In this document: one piece after another, positions 7,541 through 15,072 of the stretch
Layout: the number at the start of each line of letters is the position of its first letter
How positions within the stretch are numbered: the stretch's first letter is position 1
Position numbers and translations under genes: made by a program
IMG/VR virus record: IMGVR_UViG_3300028809_000018
Span: 1 to 55,873 of that record
DNA: 55,873 bases
Source: a virus
Reading direction: 5' to 3' (one strand)
Notes under the pieces: model-generated
Database searches by the model: none
The model's input: only the letters and a program-made list of their open reading frames with translations
Told to the model about the DNA's origin: nothing

Positions 7541-7818
7541 TCGGCGCCACCGTCGGGCTCAATCGGTTGCGTGGCCTGCAATTCGTCGGCGATCGGCGTG
7601 CGCGTCGCCTCCAGCGCCTCGATGCCGTCCAACACGATCGCGTACTTCCAGCTCTGGAAGATGGCGATGGTGTCCTTGGTGACGTCGAGCACGTACAGGA
7701 GGGCTTGGCCCTTCTCCGACTCGATGACCTCGATGTCGACGCCCTGACCGATCAGCTCAATGATGTGCTTCTCGCCACCGTCGAACCATCCATCGGGGAT
7801 TACAACCCTGACTGCCAT
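7537..7818 (-). CDS. Hypothetical protein
   Basis: 93 residues, acidic, with a probable alpha/beta fold (ALLYVLDVTKDTIAIFQSW) and an acidic low-complexity tail. The ATG follows the stop of the nuclease gene directly (TGAATG) and has a GGGAGGAA ribosome binding site. It is part of a three-gene coupled group, nuclease - this gene - 7241, so it may take part in DNA processing. No family was recognised. Confidence 0.65.
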   Translation of the reverse strand: MAVRVVIPDGWFDGGEKHIIELIGQGVDIEVIESEKGQALLYVLDVTKDTIAIFQSWKYAIVLDGIEALEATRTPIADELQATQPIEPDGGAE

Positions 7819-8631
7819 TCAGTTCCTCCCTGGACACCCGTTCGCTCCGGGCTCGATGCCCATGAGCGTATCGCCGCTCGCGAACCACGGGCAGTACCCA
7901 CAGGCGTCGGCTGGTGTCGCGCTGATCTCCCATGGTTTCGTGCCGGCGAGCAGCCGGTCACCGATTCTGTATACGCGCTCGATCATGCGCTCCGCAAGAT
8001 GCCGGCGGTAGATGTCGCGCCAGACATAGATCCCCGAGAGCCAGCCCGCGCGCGGGAGGAACACGAGGGCGATGTCCTTCACGGGCCGCCCGGCGCGCTC
8101 GTGTCCGAGCCCGTACAGGTTGGCCTGGTAGATGTAGCTGGCCGGCGGGCCGTGGGCGCGGATCTTCCGCAACACGTCCGTGCCCGCCGTTTTCCAGTCG
8201 ATGACTCGCTGCTTTTTGCGGTCGTATACGTCGGAATGGCCCTTGATGAGGTCATCCGGCTTGACCGCGATCTCGGTGGACCAGCCATCGATGATGCCGG
8301 CGGACTGGTAGGTGTGTACGGCGCCCTCCATCCAGTGGTGCACCGCGGTCCCGACGATCGCTGGCCACGGGTCCTTCGCCGCGTTCACCTCGGGCGTCTC
8401 CATCAGGCGGTACGCGATGCGCCGATCGCAGGCGTCGCCCATCTCGCTGGGGCCGATCTGGCGCTGGAGCGAGCGGGCCGAGTTGCCGTCAGCGTGCCGG
8501 ATCATCTTCTGCACCAACGTCTTCAGCTCGGCGGCCTCCGCGCCGTCCTGGTCGTCGCACGTGGGGTGGAAGGCGATGCCCTGCTTCACCAGCACGGCGT
8601 CCATGGGCTCATCGCAGAGCAGACAGTTCAT
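7819..8631 (-). CDS. Cas4/RecB-like PD-(D/E)XK nuclease
   Basis: 270 residues from the ATG at 8631, chosen for its GGGGGAGCC ribosome binding site and Cys-rich start CLLCDEP. The core shows GHSDVYDRKKQRVIDWKTAG (near 140-157), the D...DxK active site of RecB-family nucleases, with QANLYGLG as motif IV. A Cys near 68 and a C-terminal CGYCPW...CPG cluster match the Cas4/AddB-type iron-sulfur arrangement. It probably resects DNA ends for phage recombination. Two extra N-terminal Cys pairs suggest an additional zinc knuckle. Confidence 0.85.
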   Translation of the reverse strand: MNCLLCDEPMDAVLVKQGIAFHPTCDDQDGAEAAELKTLVQKMIRHADGNSARSLQRQIGPSEMGDACDRRIAYRLMETPEVNAAKDPWPAIVGTAVHHWMEGAVHTYQSAGIIDGWSTEIAVKPDDLIKGHSDVYDRKKQRVIDWKTAGTDVLRKIRAHGPPASYIYQANLYGLGHERAGRPVKDIALVFLPRAGWLSGIYVWRDIYRRHLAERMIERVYRIGDRLLAGTKPWEISATPADACGYCPWFASGDTLMGIEPGANGCPGRN

Positions 8632-8673
8632 AGGCTCCCCCTTCGTTGCGAGGACCCTACATCCACCCACCGA

Positions 8674-8727
8674 CAGAAAGACGCCCCGCCAAGGCCGGAT
8701 GGGAGTCCGACAGCCCGGCGGGGCGTC
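8674..8727 (-). terminator. Intrinsic terminator after ParB-like gene
   Basis: An 11-bp perfect stem (GACGCCCCGCC with its complement) encloses 26 bases and is followed on the minus strand by TTTCTG. It ends transcription from the ParB-like pair before the nuclease gene. Confidence 0.75.
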
Positions 8728-8789
8728 TTGGGGGGCGTGTGCGAGAAACCATGGGGGAGATCTCGCGCCCCGGAAGGGAGTTGTGCGGG

Positions 8790-9635
8790 CTAGGCATCAA
8801 CCTCTTCGAGCTTAGCAGCGCGGTTCTTCTTGCGCCGCCCCTGGTACATCGGCAGTTCCTTGTTTTCGCGCTGGTTCTTGTTGTAGATCGGCACCAGCGC
8901 GACGTTGATGATCGACCGGAGCATCGGGCCGGGGTTGGCCACCGAGCGGTGGTAGACCCGAGCCTTCTCCAGGATGGTTTCCAGGCCGCCTTCGAACGCC
9001 GCCAGGCGCGTGGTGAACGCCTTGTCGTCGAACTTGCCCGGCCCCTCGCCGTCGTTGTCGTAGTGGTAGATCATCTCGGCGATCGCGTTGATGATCCGGT
9101 GATCGGCCGAGTTGGCGTCCAACGTCCACGCCCGGTCGATGATGGTGAGCGTGCGCTCGAAGGTCCGGAAGCCGTCGGGGCGGTTGACGATCTTCTGCGC
9201 GGTCGACACGGCGTGGAAGGACTTGCCGATCTCCAGGCCGAACGACTCGACGATGGCGTTGATCCGGACCGCGTCCTCCTGGCCCTCGTGCACGAGCATG
9301 CGGAAGTTGTCCGCGTTCGGCACGGTGGTCCGGGTGTTGTACCGACGGAACATCTCCGCCTCTTCGGCCAGCGTCAGACCGGTGTAGACGAGTGCGGTCA
9401 GCTCGGTGGGTGCGTCGCGCACCAGCTTGACCACCTCGGAACGGTGCCAGCCGTCGAGCGCGATGGTCTGGCCGTTGGCCCGCTGACTCATAATGAGCAC
9501 ACCGAGCATCGACTCATCGAATTCGGCGACCATCTTGTTGATGCGGTTGGTGTTCAGCCGGCTGCGCTGCACCCGGTTGTCGATGACGATGTCGGAGACT
9601 TTAATCTTCTTGATCGCCGGCTTGGTCTTGGCCAT
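8790..9635 (-). CDS. ParB/Srx-like domain protein 1
   Basis: 281 residues. The N-terminus has the ParB/sulfiredoxin-type pattern: IKVSDIVIDNRVQR near residue 10, ALDGWHR near 60 and AEEAEMFRRYNTRTT near 90. Such domains in phages can bind DNA, hydrolyse nucleotides or act as nucleases or transcription modulators; the family alone does not decide. The C-terminal half is helical and ends in a basic YQGRRKKNRAAK tail. The start has a perfect AAGGAGAG ribosome binding site. It overlaps the second ParB-like gene by 35 bp; the two are paralogous in domain type but not closely similar. Confidence 0.7.
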   Translation of the reverse strand: MAKTKPAIKKIKVSDIVIDNRVQRSRLNTNRINKMVAEFDESMLGVLIMSQRANGQTIALDGWHRSEVVKLVRDAPTELTALVYTGLTLAEEAEMFRRYNTRTTVPNADNFRMLVHEGQEDAVRINAIVESFGLEIGKSFHAVSTAQKIVNRPDGFRTFERTLTIIDRAWTLDANSADHRIINAIAEMIYHYDNDGEGPGKFDDKAFTTRLAAFEGGLETILEKARVYHRSVANPGPMLRSIINVALVPIYNKNQRENKELPMYQGRRKKNRAAKLEEVDA

Positions 9636-10524
9636 TCTTTCTCTCCTTCAGCCGTGTGAGCTGTACGTTGATTCTGCGGATCGGTGCGGTGATTTTGGTG
9701 ATTTCCTTTTGCCATTTTTCGATCTCCTCCAACGCGTGTTCGGGGGAGATCGCCGCGGCCGTTGGCAATGCGGCCACGATTCCTTGCATCAGGTTCAGCG
9801 ATCGGTTGATCGCCTTGGCCTGCGCCCTGATCGACTGCGAGCCGGCGGGAGGGCGCGGCTTGTCCGCTTCCCGCCTGGCCGCCCGATCCGGGTCGATCAT
9901 GTAGAGGACTTCGTCCGCCAAGCGGTACGGGTATTTTCCGGTCCCGTCGTACTTCTCCAACTCAGCGATGATCAGAGCTACGTTTTCGTGCTCGCTCAGA
10001 AAACGCTGCTCATGGATGCGGTGCATGACCCGCGAGAGGGCCAAAGTGGCTCCCATCGGGATGCCTTCGATCTCCGCCAGGAACACCGCAGGCGTATGCG
10101 GTCCGCGGTACGCCAAGGCGCCGTTGGGCCTGCCTTTCAGGGTTCCCCGCTTGCGGGCATTCGCCCGCCCATAGTTCCGGGACCGGTCGCCCAGAAGAAC
10201 CAACAGTTCGCCCAGATCCATGAACTTTTTCTGCTTGAAGTCTGCCGTCTTGTGCCGCTGCGCGACCTCCTGAAACAGCTTGGCGGTTGTGGGCCAGTCG
10301 TCGGTGGAGATCGCCCAAACTGTCGTCGCGTGCATCCGCTTCAGCGCCTCAACTCGACGCGCGCCGTCGAGGATGAGGTAGCTCCCATCGAGGATGACTG
10401 GGGCCTCTTGCCCGTTTTTCCTGATGGACTGGATGAGCGGCTTCAGGTCCCCCACATCCGAGCGGAAGGCGTAGACGGGGTTGGCGTTGAGAACGTCCTT
10501 CAGGGGGACATTGCCTCCGGCCAC
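9601..10524 (-). CDS. ParB-like domain protein 2
   Basis: 307 residues from the GTG at 10524, which has GAGAGGAG five bases upstream; a TTG five codons earlier is less likely. The N-terminal ~110 residues show the ParB-like NANPVYAFRSDVGDLKPLIQSI...ILDGARRVEAL arrangement. The middle carries basic stretches (RKRGTLKGRPN) and the C-terminus is a long helical, probably coiled-coil region. It is expressed with ParB-like 1, whose start lies inside its 3' end. Its DNA target is unknown; the GTCGG arrays near 50 kb are one candidate worth testing. Confidence 0.65.
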   Translation of the reverse strand: MAGGNVPLKDVLNANPVYAFRSDVGDLKPLIQSIRKNGQEAPVILDGSYLILDGARRVEALKRMHATTVWAISTDDWPTTAKLFQEVAQRHKTADFKQKKFMDLGELLVLLGDRSRNYGRANARKRGTLKGRPNGALAYRGPHTPAVFLAEIEGIPMGATLALSRVMHRIHEQRFLSEHENVALIIAELEKYDGTGKYPYRLADEVLYMIDPDRAARREADKPRPPAGSQSIRAQAKAINRSLNLMQGIVAALPTAAAISPEHALEEIEKWQKEITKITAPIRRINVQLTRLKERKNGQDQAGDQED

Positions 10525-10550
10525 GTCAACTCCTCTCAACAGCTAGGGGG

Positions 10551-10580
10551 CCGGGGCGGCAGGCGCGGTTGCCGCCCCGG
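10551..10580 (-). terminator. GC-rich hairpin, possible terminator
   Basis: CCGGGGCGGCA pairs with TGCCGCCCCGG around an 8-base loop, between gene 10592-11425 and ParB-like 2. It has no U-tract, so it may be an RNA-stabilising or attenuating hairpin. Confidence 0.5.
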
Positions 10581-10591
10581 CAGGGGGAAAG

Positions 10592-11425
10592 CTAGGCGGG
10601 GACGGGGGCTTCTTCGGTCGCCGTCTCGGCGGGATTGGGCAGACCGCTGCGCTCGTAGTCGAGCACCGGCGCGGCGCCCGGCGCGGTCGGGCGGTACTTG
10701 AGGTCGGTCACCTTCATGGTGACCCGCTCGGAGTAGTTCTCGCGGTAGTAGTGGTCGGCACCGTCGTACTCCTCGCGGTTGCGCCGCATCCACTCCTCAT
10801 CGTTTGCGATCTTGCGCTGCACCTCCGCGAACGCCTCCTCCTCGCCGAAGGCGACCGCCTTGTAAACGAGGTACTCCTCGGTCACCACGGGCTGCTCGAC
10901 AGCGAGCCGGAAGAAGTACGCCTTCTTCTCGGGCAGCGGCGGCAGGCCGAGCGCCGGCAGGACCGACTGGATGACGGAGATTGCGAGGCTGCCATCCTTC
11001 GCCGCCTTCTGGGCGATGGCCCTGATCGTCTCCATGGCCGCGGTCAGGTCCGCCGGAGGATTCTCCGGCACAACGAAGGGCACGATGGCGGGGACCTCGA
11101 AGCCCAGATCCTTCAGCGCCCGCAGGTCCGCGCCCCGCTGGGTGAAGGCAGCGACCCGGCGGGTGACCGAGGTGGCTGAGGTGGTGTCGTCGCCGTTCTT
11201 CCACTCGAAGTTCAGCTTGACGTCGAAGTTCCGGCCGTTGCCGCTGTTGAGGCGACCGGGGTTGTCTCCGGGAAGGCCCAAGCGGGACTCGCCCCACAGG
11301 GCGTTGTAGACGGCGGCGCAGTAGCCGTAAACGCCACAGAGATGGTCGGCGACCTCGGCGATCTTCTCGCGGAACGCGACGAGAGCTTCGCTCGGGGCGG
11401 GGGGTTTGGCGGTGAAGGCACCCAT
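10592..11425 (-). CDS. Conserved hypothetical, replication block
   Basis: 277 residues from the ATG at 11425, preceded by GGAGAG. It opens with a Pro-rich tip, then a helical segment (ALVAFREKIAEVADHLCGVYGYCAAVYNALWGESRLG), an alpha/beta middle and a tail rich in Glu/Arg (VQRKIANDEEWMRRNREEYDG). There is no recognisable catalytic motif. Its position at the head of the leftward replication block, before two ParB-like genes, suggests an early, abundant protein. Not identified further. Confidence 0.65.
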   Translation of the reverse strand: MGAFTAKPPAPSEALVAFREKIAEVADHLCGVYGYCAAVYNALWGESRLGLPGDNPGRLNSGNGRNFDVKLNFEWKNGDDTTSATSVTRRVAAFTQRGADLRALKDLGFEVPAIVPFVVPENPPADLTAAMETIRAIAQKAAKDGSLAISVIQSVLPALGLPPLPEKKAYFFRLAVEQPVVTEEYLVYKAVAFGEEEAFAEVQRKIANDEEWMRRNREEYDGADHYYRENYSERVTMKVTDLKYRPTAPGAAPVLDYERSGLPNPAETATEEAPVPA

Positions 11426-11558
11426 GGTTTTCTCTCCAAAAAGAATTGTGAAAGGTTCGGACTGCTTCGGACTGCTTGGTCGATTCTGAGTGGCGGACTC
11501 ATCCCATATCCGCCCGTCCGGCCCTACGACTAATGCCGGCTTCGCCCTCCGGGGCCGG

Positions 11559-11759
11559 TCAGGCGACGGTGTCGGCGGGCGCCGCAACCGGCTCGGCGGA
11601 AACGAGCGTGATCTCGCTCAGGGTGGCGTGGCGCGCGGGAACCGCGGGCGTCACCTCGAAGCGGGCGTAGCGGGCCTGGTTGTTCAGGCTCGCAACGAGC
11701 TTGGTGGGGTCGATGTCGCCGTCAACCTCGACGGCCACGGTGACGCGCTGCTTGGACAT
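11559..11759 (-). CDS. Small hypothetical protein
   Basis: 66 residues from the ATG at 11759 with GGAGAGAGG upstream. The sequence alternates hydrophobic and charged residues (QRVTVAVEVDGDIDPTKL, ARFEVTPAV), predicting a small all-beta or alpha-beta fold. It is the first protein gene after the tRNA and is probably co-transcribed with it. Confidence 0.6.
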   Translation of the reverse strand: MSKQRVTVAVEVDGDIDPTKLVASLNNQARYARFEVTPAVPARHATLSEITLVSAEPVAAPADTVA

Positions 11760-11843
11760 GGTGAAGCCTCTCTCCAATGTGGATTACAGGGAGAAGATGG
11801 GAGTAGCCAAAAATGACATGCCTGCGAAGTACTCCCATCTTCG

Positions 11844-11917
11844 TGGCGGGTAAGGGATTCGAACCCCTGACCTCCAGGTTATGAGCCTGGCGAGCTACCG
11901 AGCTGCTCCAACCCGCT
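11844..11917 (-). tRNA. tRNA-Met(CAT), elongator or Ile2 type
   Basis: A cloverleaf can be drawn: D arm GAGC/GCTC, anticodon stem CCAGG/CCTGG with loop CTCATAA giving anticodon CAT, T arm AGGGG-TTCGAAT-CCCTT, and an acceptor of six pairs plus an A1-C72 mismatch. The anticodon stem lacks the three G-C pairs of initiator tRNA, so this is an elongator Met tRNA or, if C34 is lysidinylated, an Ile tRNA for AUA. CCA is not encoded. Confidence 0.9.
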
Positions 11918-11930
11918 GCGTACGAGTCAA

Positions 11931-11958
11931 ACTCTACACCCGCATATCCCCGTGTCAA
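11931..11958 (-). promoter_or_regulatory. tRNA promoter with internal operator
   Basis: TTGACA (11953-11958) and TAGAGT (11931-11936) are separated by 16 bp, with the tRNA starting 13 nt downstream. The spacer holds GGGGATATGCGGGTG, nearly the same as the spacer of the terminal-repeat promoters, so both should answer to the same regulator. Confidence 0.75.
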
Positions 11959-11977
11959 GAAGAACCTCAGAGATTCT

Positions 11978-12006
11978 TTCGACACCCCCATAAACGGGCA
12001 TATGAT
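11978..12006 (+). promoter_or_regulatory. Terminase promoter
   Basis: TTCGAC (11978-11983), a 17-bp spacer, then TATGAT (12001-12006), with a GTG 6 nt further on. The -10 box is embedded in the 10-mer ATGATCATTT (12002-12011), shared with the terminal repeat. Confidence 0.65.
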
Positions 12007-12012
12007 CATTTT

Positions 12013-13437
12013 GTGGGTATGTCTCTCCAGCAACGGTACGCGATGCTCCCCGAGCCGGTCCGCCGCGACGCCATCGCGTCCCAGCCCGACTACATCAAGG
12101 ACGAGATGCTCCGCGGCGAGTGGTGGTGGACCGCCCGGCCCGAGCAGGTGCCGCCGGAGGACCTGCCCTGGTTTATCTGCCTCGCGCTCGCCGGCCGCGG
12201 CTGGGGCAAGAGTCGCGCCGGCTCGGAGTGGATGGTGGGGCGCATCCTGAAGCACCCTTACGACTCGTTCGGCGTGCCCACCGAATGGTTGGTGATCGGC
12301 GAGACGCTCTCCGACGCCCGCGCGATTTGTCTGGAAGGTCCTGCCGGAATCCTGCGTGTCTTGGAGAGAAAGGGCGTAGAGCACCAATTTCTCAAATCCC
12401 CACGTCCCAGGATTGTTTTCCCGAATGGGGTAAAGCTCCACACCGAGGGCGCGGACGACCCGGACGTCGGTCGAGGGTACAACGCAGCGGGCGCCTGGCT
12501 CGATGAGGTCTGCAAGTGGCGCTACCCCAAGGAATCCTGGGATGAGGGCATCATGCCGTCCCTGCGGGCCAACCTCGTGGGGGACCAGCCGCGGGCGTTT
12601 GTGACGACCACGCCTAAGCCGATCAAGCTCCTCCAGGAGTGGATCAAGCGCACCGACAACTCCATCCACATCATGCGCGGGTCCACATTCGACAATGCCA
12701 ACAACCTCTCGGCCGCCGTCCTGGTCGAGCTGCGCAACCGTTACGAGGGAACCCTCATCGGTCGCCAAGAGCTGTACGGCGAGATGCTCGAAGCGTTCGA
12801 AGGCGCACTGTTCAACCGGCTCGACCTGGAGAACTACCGGGTTACCGATACCCCCGACGGCATCATCAACACCATCGTCGGAGTCGACCCGTCGCTCACG
12901 GGCGAGGACGATGAGATGGGTGTTGTGGTGGTGGCCAACACTCGCGACTACCACATGTACGTGCTCGCCGACCGTTCGATCATGGCCGTGGGTCGGGCCG
13001 CCGCACTGCACGCGTGGCGCGCGGTCGCCGACTACGGCGCCGACATGCTCATCTACGAGGCCAACCTCGGCAAGCGATGGATGCAGACCGTCTTCGAGGA
13101 CGCCTACAAGGAGTCGTGCGACCTGGGGCTGTTCCCCAAGGGCACCCGGCCGCCCATGAAGCCGGTCGACGCAAAGCACGGTAAGCGCACCCGAGCCGAG
13201 CCCGTCGCCATGCGGTCCGAGCAGGGCAAGCTGCACATGGTGGGGCGCATGGAGGACCTGGAGGACCAACTCGTCACCTTCACCTCGTGGGGCGCGGACG
13301 AGTCGCCAGACCGGCTCGACGCCATGGTCCACGCCTGCCGTTGGCTGATGTCCAACGAGAAGAAGGCGTCGGCGATCTCGTCCCCGACGATGAGCGCGAG
13401 CCTTCAGAACCTCTTCGCTCAATCCCGGAACTGGTAA
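12013..13437 (+). CDS. terL: Terminase large subunit
   Basis: 474 residues. ATPase motor: Walker A GRGWGKS near residue 61, Walker B region AGAWLDEVCKW near 157, and TTTPKPIK as coupling motif III. RNase H-like nuclease: VGVDPSLTG near 290 with a later RLDAMVHA Asp. It packages and cuts concatemeric DNA at the portal. The GTG at 12013 lies 6 nt after the -10 box, which implies a leaderless message; the ATG at 12019 is the alternative. No small terminase subunit was recognised next to it; the gene stands alone between convergent leftward genes, away from the portal at 15541. Confidence 0.95.
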   Translation: MGMSLQQRYAMLPEPVRRDAIASQPDYIKDEMLRGEWWWTARPEQVPPEDLPWFICLALAGRGWGKSRAGSEWMVGRILKHPYDSFGVPTEWLVIGETLSDARAICLEGPAGILRVLERKGVEHQFLKSPRPRIVFPNGVKLHTEGADDPDVGRGYNAAGAWLDEVCKWRYPKESWDEGIMPSLRANLVGDQPRAFVTTTPKPIKLLQEWIKRTDNSIHIMRGSTFDNANNLSAAVLVELRNRYEGTLIGRQELYGEMLEAFEGALFNRLDLENYRVTDTPDGIINTIVGVDPSLTGEDDEMGVVVVANTRDYHMYVLADRSIMAVGRAAALHAWRAVADYGADMLIYEANLGKRWMQTVFEDAYKESCDLGLFPKGTRPPMKPVDAKHGKRTRAEPVAMRSEQGKLHMVGRMEDLEDQLVTFTSWGADESPDRLDAMVHACRWLMSNEKKASAISSPTMSASLQNLFAQSRNW

Positions 13438-13440
13438 CGA

Positions 13441-13473
13441 AAAACCCTCCGCACATGGGGTACGGAGGGGTTT
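13441..13473 (+). terminator. Bidirectional terminator after terL
   Basis: AAAACCCTCCG pairs with CGGAGGGGTTT. It is A-rich before and T-rich after, so it can terminate both terL and the convergent leftward genes. A second hairpin (GGCGTGCCTGA/TCAGGCATGCC) follows at about 13481-13505. Confidence 0.8.
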
Positions 13474-13495
13474 CCGGGTTTGGCGTGCCTGATCC

Positions 13496-13687
13496 TCAGG
13501 CATGCCCTCTCATTGTAGTCAGCGTCTTGATGAGCTGGGTCCGCTCCATCTCCAGGCTGTCGATCTGCGCGTGCAGGTAGGCGAGGTGATTGGCGGTTTC
13601 GTTGACTTCGTCTTTCCGGTTTTCGATCGCCCGCTCAATGGCGCCCAGCTCGCGGATCACGCGCCATGTCGGGTCATCGCTCGACAT
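13496..13687 (-). CDS. Short coiled-coil protein
   Basis: 63 residues, almost entirely amphipathic helix (IRELGAIERAIENRKDEVNETANHLAYLHAQID), so a coiled coil is likely. The ATG overlaps the end of 13674-13826 by 14 bp. Its terminal codons form part of a hairpin. The role is unknown; the size and helical content resemble small terminase subunits or SlyX-like proteins, but no DNA-binding motif is visible. Confidence 0.6.
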   Translation of the reverse strand: MSSDDPTWRVIRELGAIERAIENRKDEVNETANHLAYLHAQIDSLEMERTQLIKTLTTMRGHA

Positions 13688-13826
13688 GGGTCAGCTCGCG
13701 CTCGTTGCGCAGGCCCAAGGGCAGGATGCCGACCCAGGTGATCTTCCCGGCGAGCATGCGGAACCCGGCCAGCCAGCGCCGCGGCCACTCGCGCAGGGGG
13801 GGCACGTAAAACTCGTAGTTCTTCAT
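13674..13826 (-). CDS. 50-residue basic protein
   Basis: Starts at the ATG at 13826 (MKNYEFYVPPLREW), overlapping the ligase stop by 4 nt, and ends inside the next gene. It is rich in Trp and Arg (WPRRWLAGFRMLAGKITWVGI), with a hydrophobic middle that may touch the membrane. The gene was found by reading between the ligase and coiled-coil genes; overlaps of 4 and 14 nt support it as a coupled link of the operon. Confidence 0.55.
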   Translation of the reverse strand: MKNYEFYVPPLREWPRRWLAGFRMLAGKITWVGILPLGLRNERELTHVER

Positions 13827-14500
13827 GGCTGGGGTACCCCCATGATCGGCTGAGTCCCGAGCAGGTCCTTCGTCTTGAGCTTGACGATAATCCGTTCACC
13901 CTTGCGGTTGAGCAGGCCCGGCGCGGACACGCCCACGAGGCCCTCCGCGACATGGTCAGCATTCCACTTCGACCGGAAGCCCTGCTGCACGATGCCGATG
14001 GCCTCGTTCAGCGTGCCGGTGTAGACGCGAGGAACGACGTCGAGCCCCATTTTGGCGGCGACGTCTTCGATGGAGGCGCGCTCCAGCCACCAGCCCACGG
14101 GCGCGTCTGTGCGCGGCACGTAGACGTCGAACATCACGAAGGACTGGTCGGCTCGATACACACCGCCCGACTGAATCCCGGCGCCGTAACCCTCGCCGTA
14201 GAGAATGGCGGGCGATTTGCCGAAAACCTGCTCCAGGATCTCTTCCGGGAACAGCTTCTCCAGTACGGGGATGAGCCGGGTGGGCAGTTGCGCGTTGTCG
14301 GTGCGTCCGCCGAACGTGCGCTCGTACCCGGTCCACATGATCCGGATGTTGGTTCCGTCAACCTTCTCGGTGAAGAACCACGGCGCGTTCTGGAGTACCT
14401 CAAACTCGCGGCACGACCAACGGCCGACGATGAGCTTGTTGCGGTCCGGCCCCTTTTCGGTGTTTCGCTCGAAGGGGCCAGGGATCTTTACGTACTCCAT
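13823..14500 (-). CDS. Rnl2-family RNA ligase
   Basis: 225 residues. The nucleotidyltransferase motif I EKVDGTN places the adenylated lysine at K46. Other motifs are FGGRTDN (Ia-like), FDVYV (IIIa), EGLVG (IV) and IVKLKTKD (V). The order and length fit the T4 Rnl2/REL-like ligase core, which seals nicked RNA duplexes using ATP. Its neighbours are a tRNA and tRNA remnants, so it may repair tRNAs cleaved by host anticodon nucleases. The ATG at 14500 overlaps the previous stop (TGATG). Confidence 0.8.
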   Translation of the reverse strand: MEYVKIPGPFERNTEKGPDRNKLIVGRWSCREFEVLQNAPWFFTEKVDGTNIRIMWTGYERTFGGRTDNAQLPTRLIPVLEKLFPEEILEQVFGKSPAILYGEGYGAGIQSGGVYRADQSFVMFDVYVPRTDAPVGWWLERASIEDVAAKMGLDVVPRVYTGTLNEAIGIVQQGFRSKWNADHVAEGLVGVSAPGLLNRKGERIIVKLKTKDLLGTQPIMGVPQP

Positions 14501-14712
14501 CACGCCACCTTCGCATCCCGCTTGAGCATCGACTCCAGGGTCGCGCGAGCCGCCCCGTTCGCCATCGGGTCGTCGTCCCAGCCCTCAAGCTCCGCGACCG
14601 CATCGATGATCACTTCGAGCTGTTGCCGGACGTGCTCATCATCCGCCCACAGTCCCCCATACCGGTCGAGCATTGCCATAGCCGCGTTGACAGCCAGAGT
14701 GCGTGTATCCAT
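14500..14712 (-). CDS. Small acidic hypothetical protein
   Basis: 70 residues from the ATG at 14712, with GGGAG upstream. Mostly helical: an N-terminal AVNAAMAMLDRYG segment, HVRQQLEVIIDAVAEL, then ATLESMLKRDAKVA. The stop overlaps the RNA ligase start, so the two are translationally coupled. No family was recognised. Confidence 0.6.
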   Translation of the reverse strand: MDTRTLAVNAAMAMLDRYGGLWADDEHVRQQLEVIIDAVAELEGWDDDPMANGAARATLESMLKRDAKVA

Positions 14713-14741
14713 TTCAGACTCCCATCTGATGTTGGTAGGGA

Positions 14742-14957
14742 CCACCCGAGTGAGGACCGCGAAAGAAGCGCGGGATTTGAACCCGCAACCTCCGGTTCCA
14801 TATACCGGCGCTCATCCATTGAGCTAGCGTTTGCGTGTAAGCGATCTTCGTTTGGGTGGCCCCTATGTAGTTGTGAGACACCCGAGTGAAGATCGCCGAT
14901 TTTTCATCCCATGAAGAAGCGTGTAGGCGATTTTCTATTGGATGGCTCTCGTGTAGA
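14742..14957 (-). repeat. Tandem decayed tRNA-flank duplication
   Basis: On the minus strand two units share flanks: CCANCCAA...ATCGC(T/C)TACACGC on one side and TTC(or TCC)...CACTCGGGTG on the other. Unit 14742-14865 retains the tRNA body; unit about 14876-14957 has lost most of it. This is what deletion inside a duplicated tRNA gene would leave. Confidence 0.5.
14762..14833 (-). tRNA. Degenerate tRNA-like sequence, anticodon ATG
   Basis: D arm GCTC/GAGC, anticodon stem CCGGT/ACCGG with loop ATATGGA (anticodon ATG, nominally His), and a perfect T arm GCGGG-TTCAAAT-CCCGC. The acceptor stem has only four of seven pairs. A34 in place of G34 is abnormal for tRNA-His. It is more likely a decaying tRNA than an active one, unless its ends are repaired or edited. 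Confidence 0.45.
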
Positions 14958-15072
14958 CCCCAGGAGTCAAACCCGGCTCTCCGCTTTGCGGCGGCGTCGT
15001 CCCCCGACGACTTGATCCACTCAGTACCCCAGTGGCATATATCCCGAAGATACAGAGGCGCCTGGGGCTCTG

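Noticed and set aside
11504-11520. CCCATATCCGCCCGT upstream of gene 10592-11425 as an operator copy
   Set aside because: Half-sites do not line up with the consensus and the -35/-10 pair is weak; left as a possibility, not annotated.
11722-13503. 593-residue minus-strand frame opposite terL
   Set aside because: Covers the tRNA and lies antisense to Walker and nuclease motifs; composition is that of a shadow.
14930-15010. Possible second tRNA on the minus strand near the TTTGACT loop
   Set aside because: A T-arm-like hairpin exists but no D arm, no 7-base anticodon loop and no acceptor stem could be drawn.
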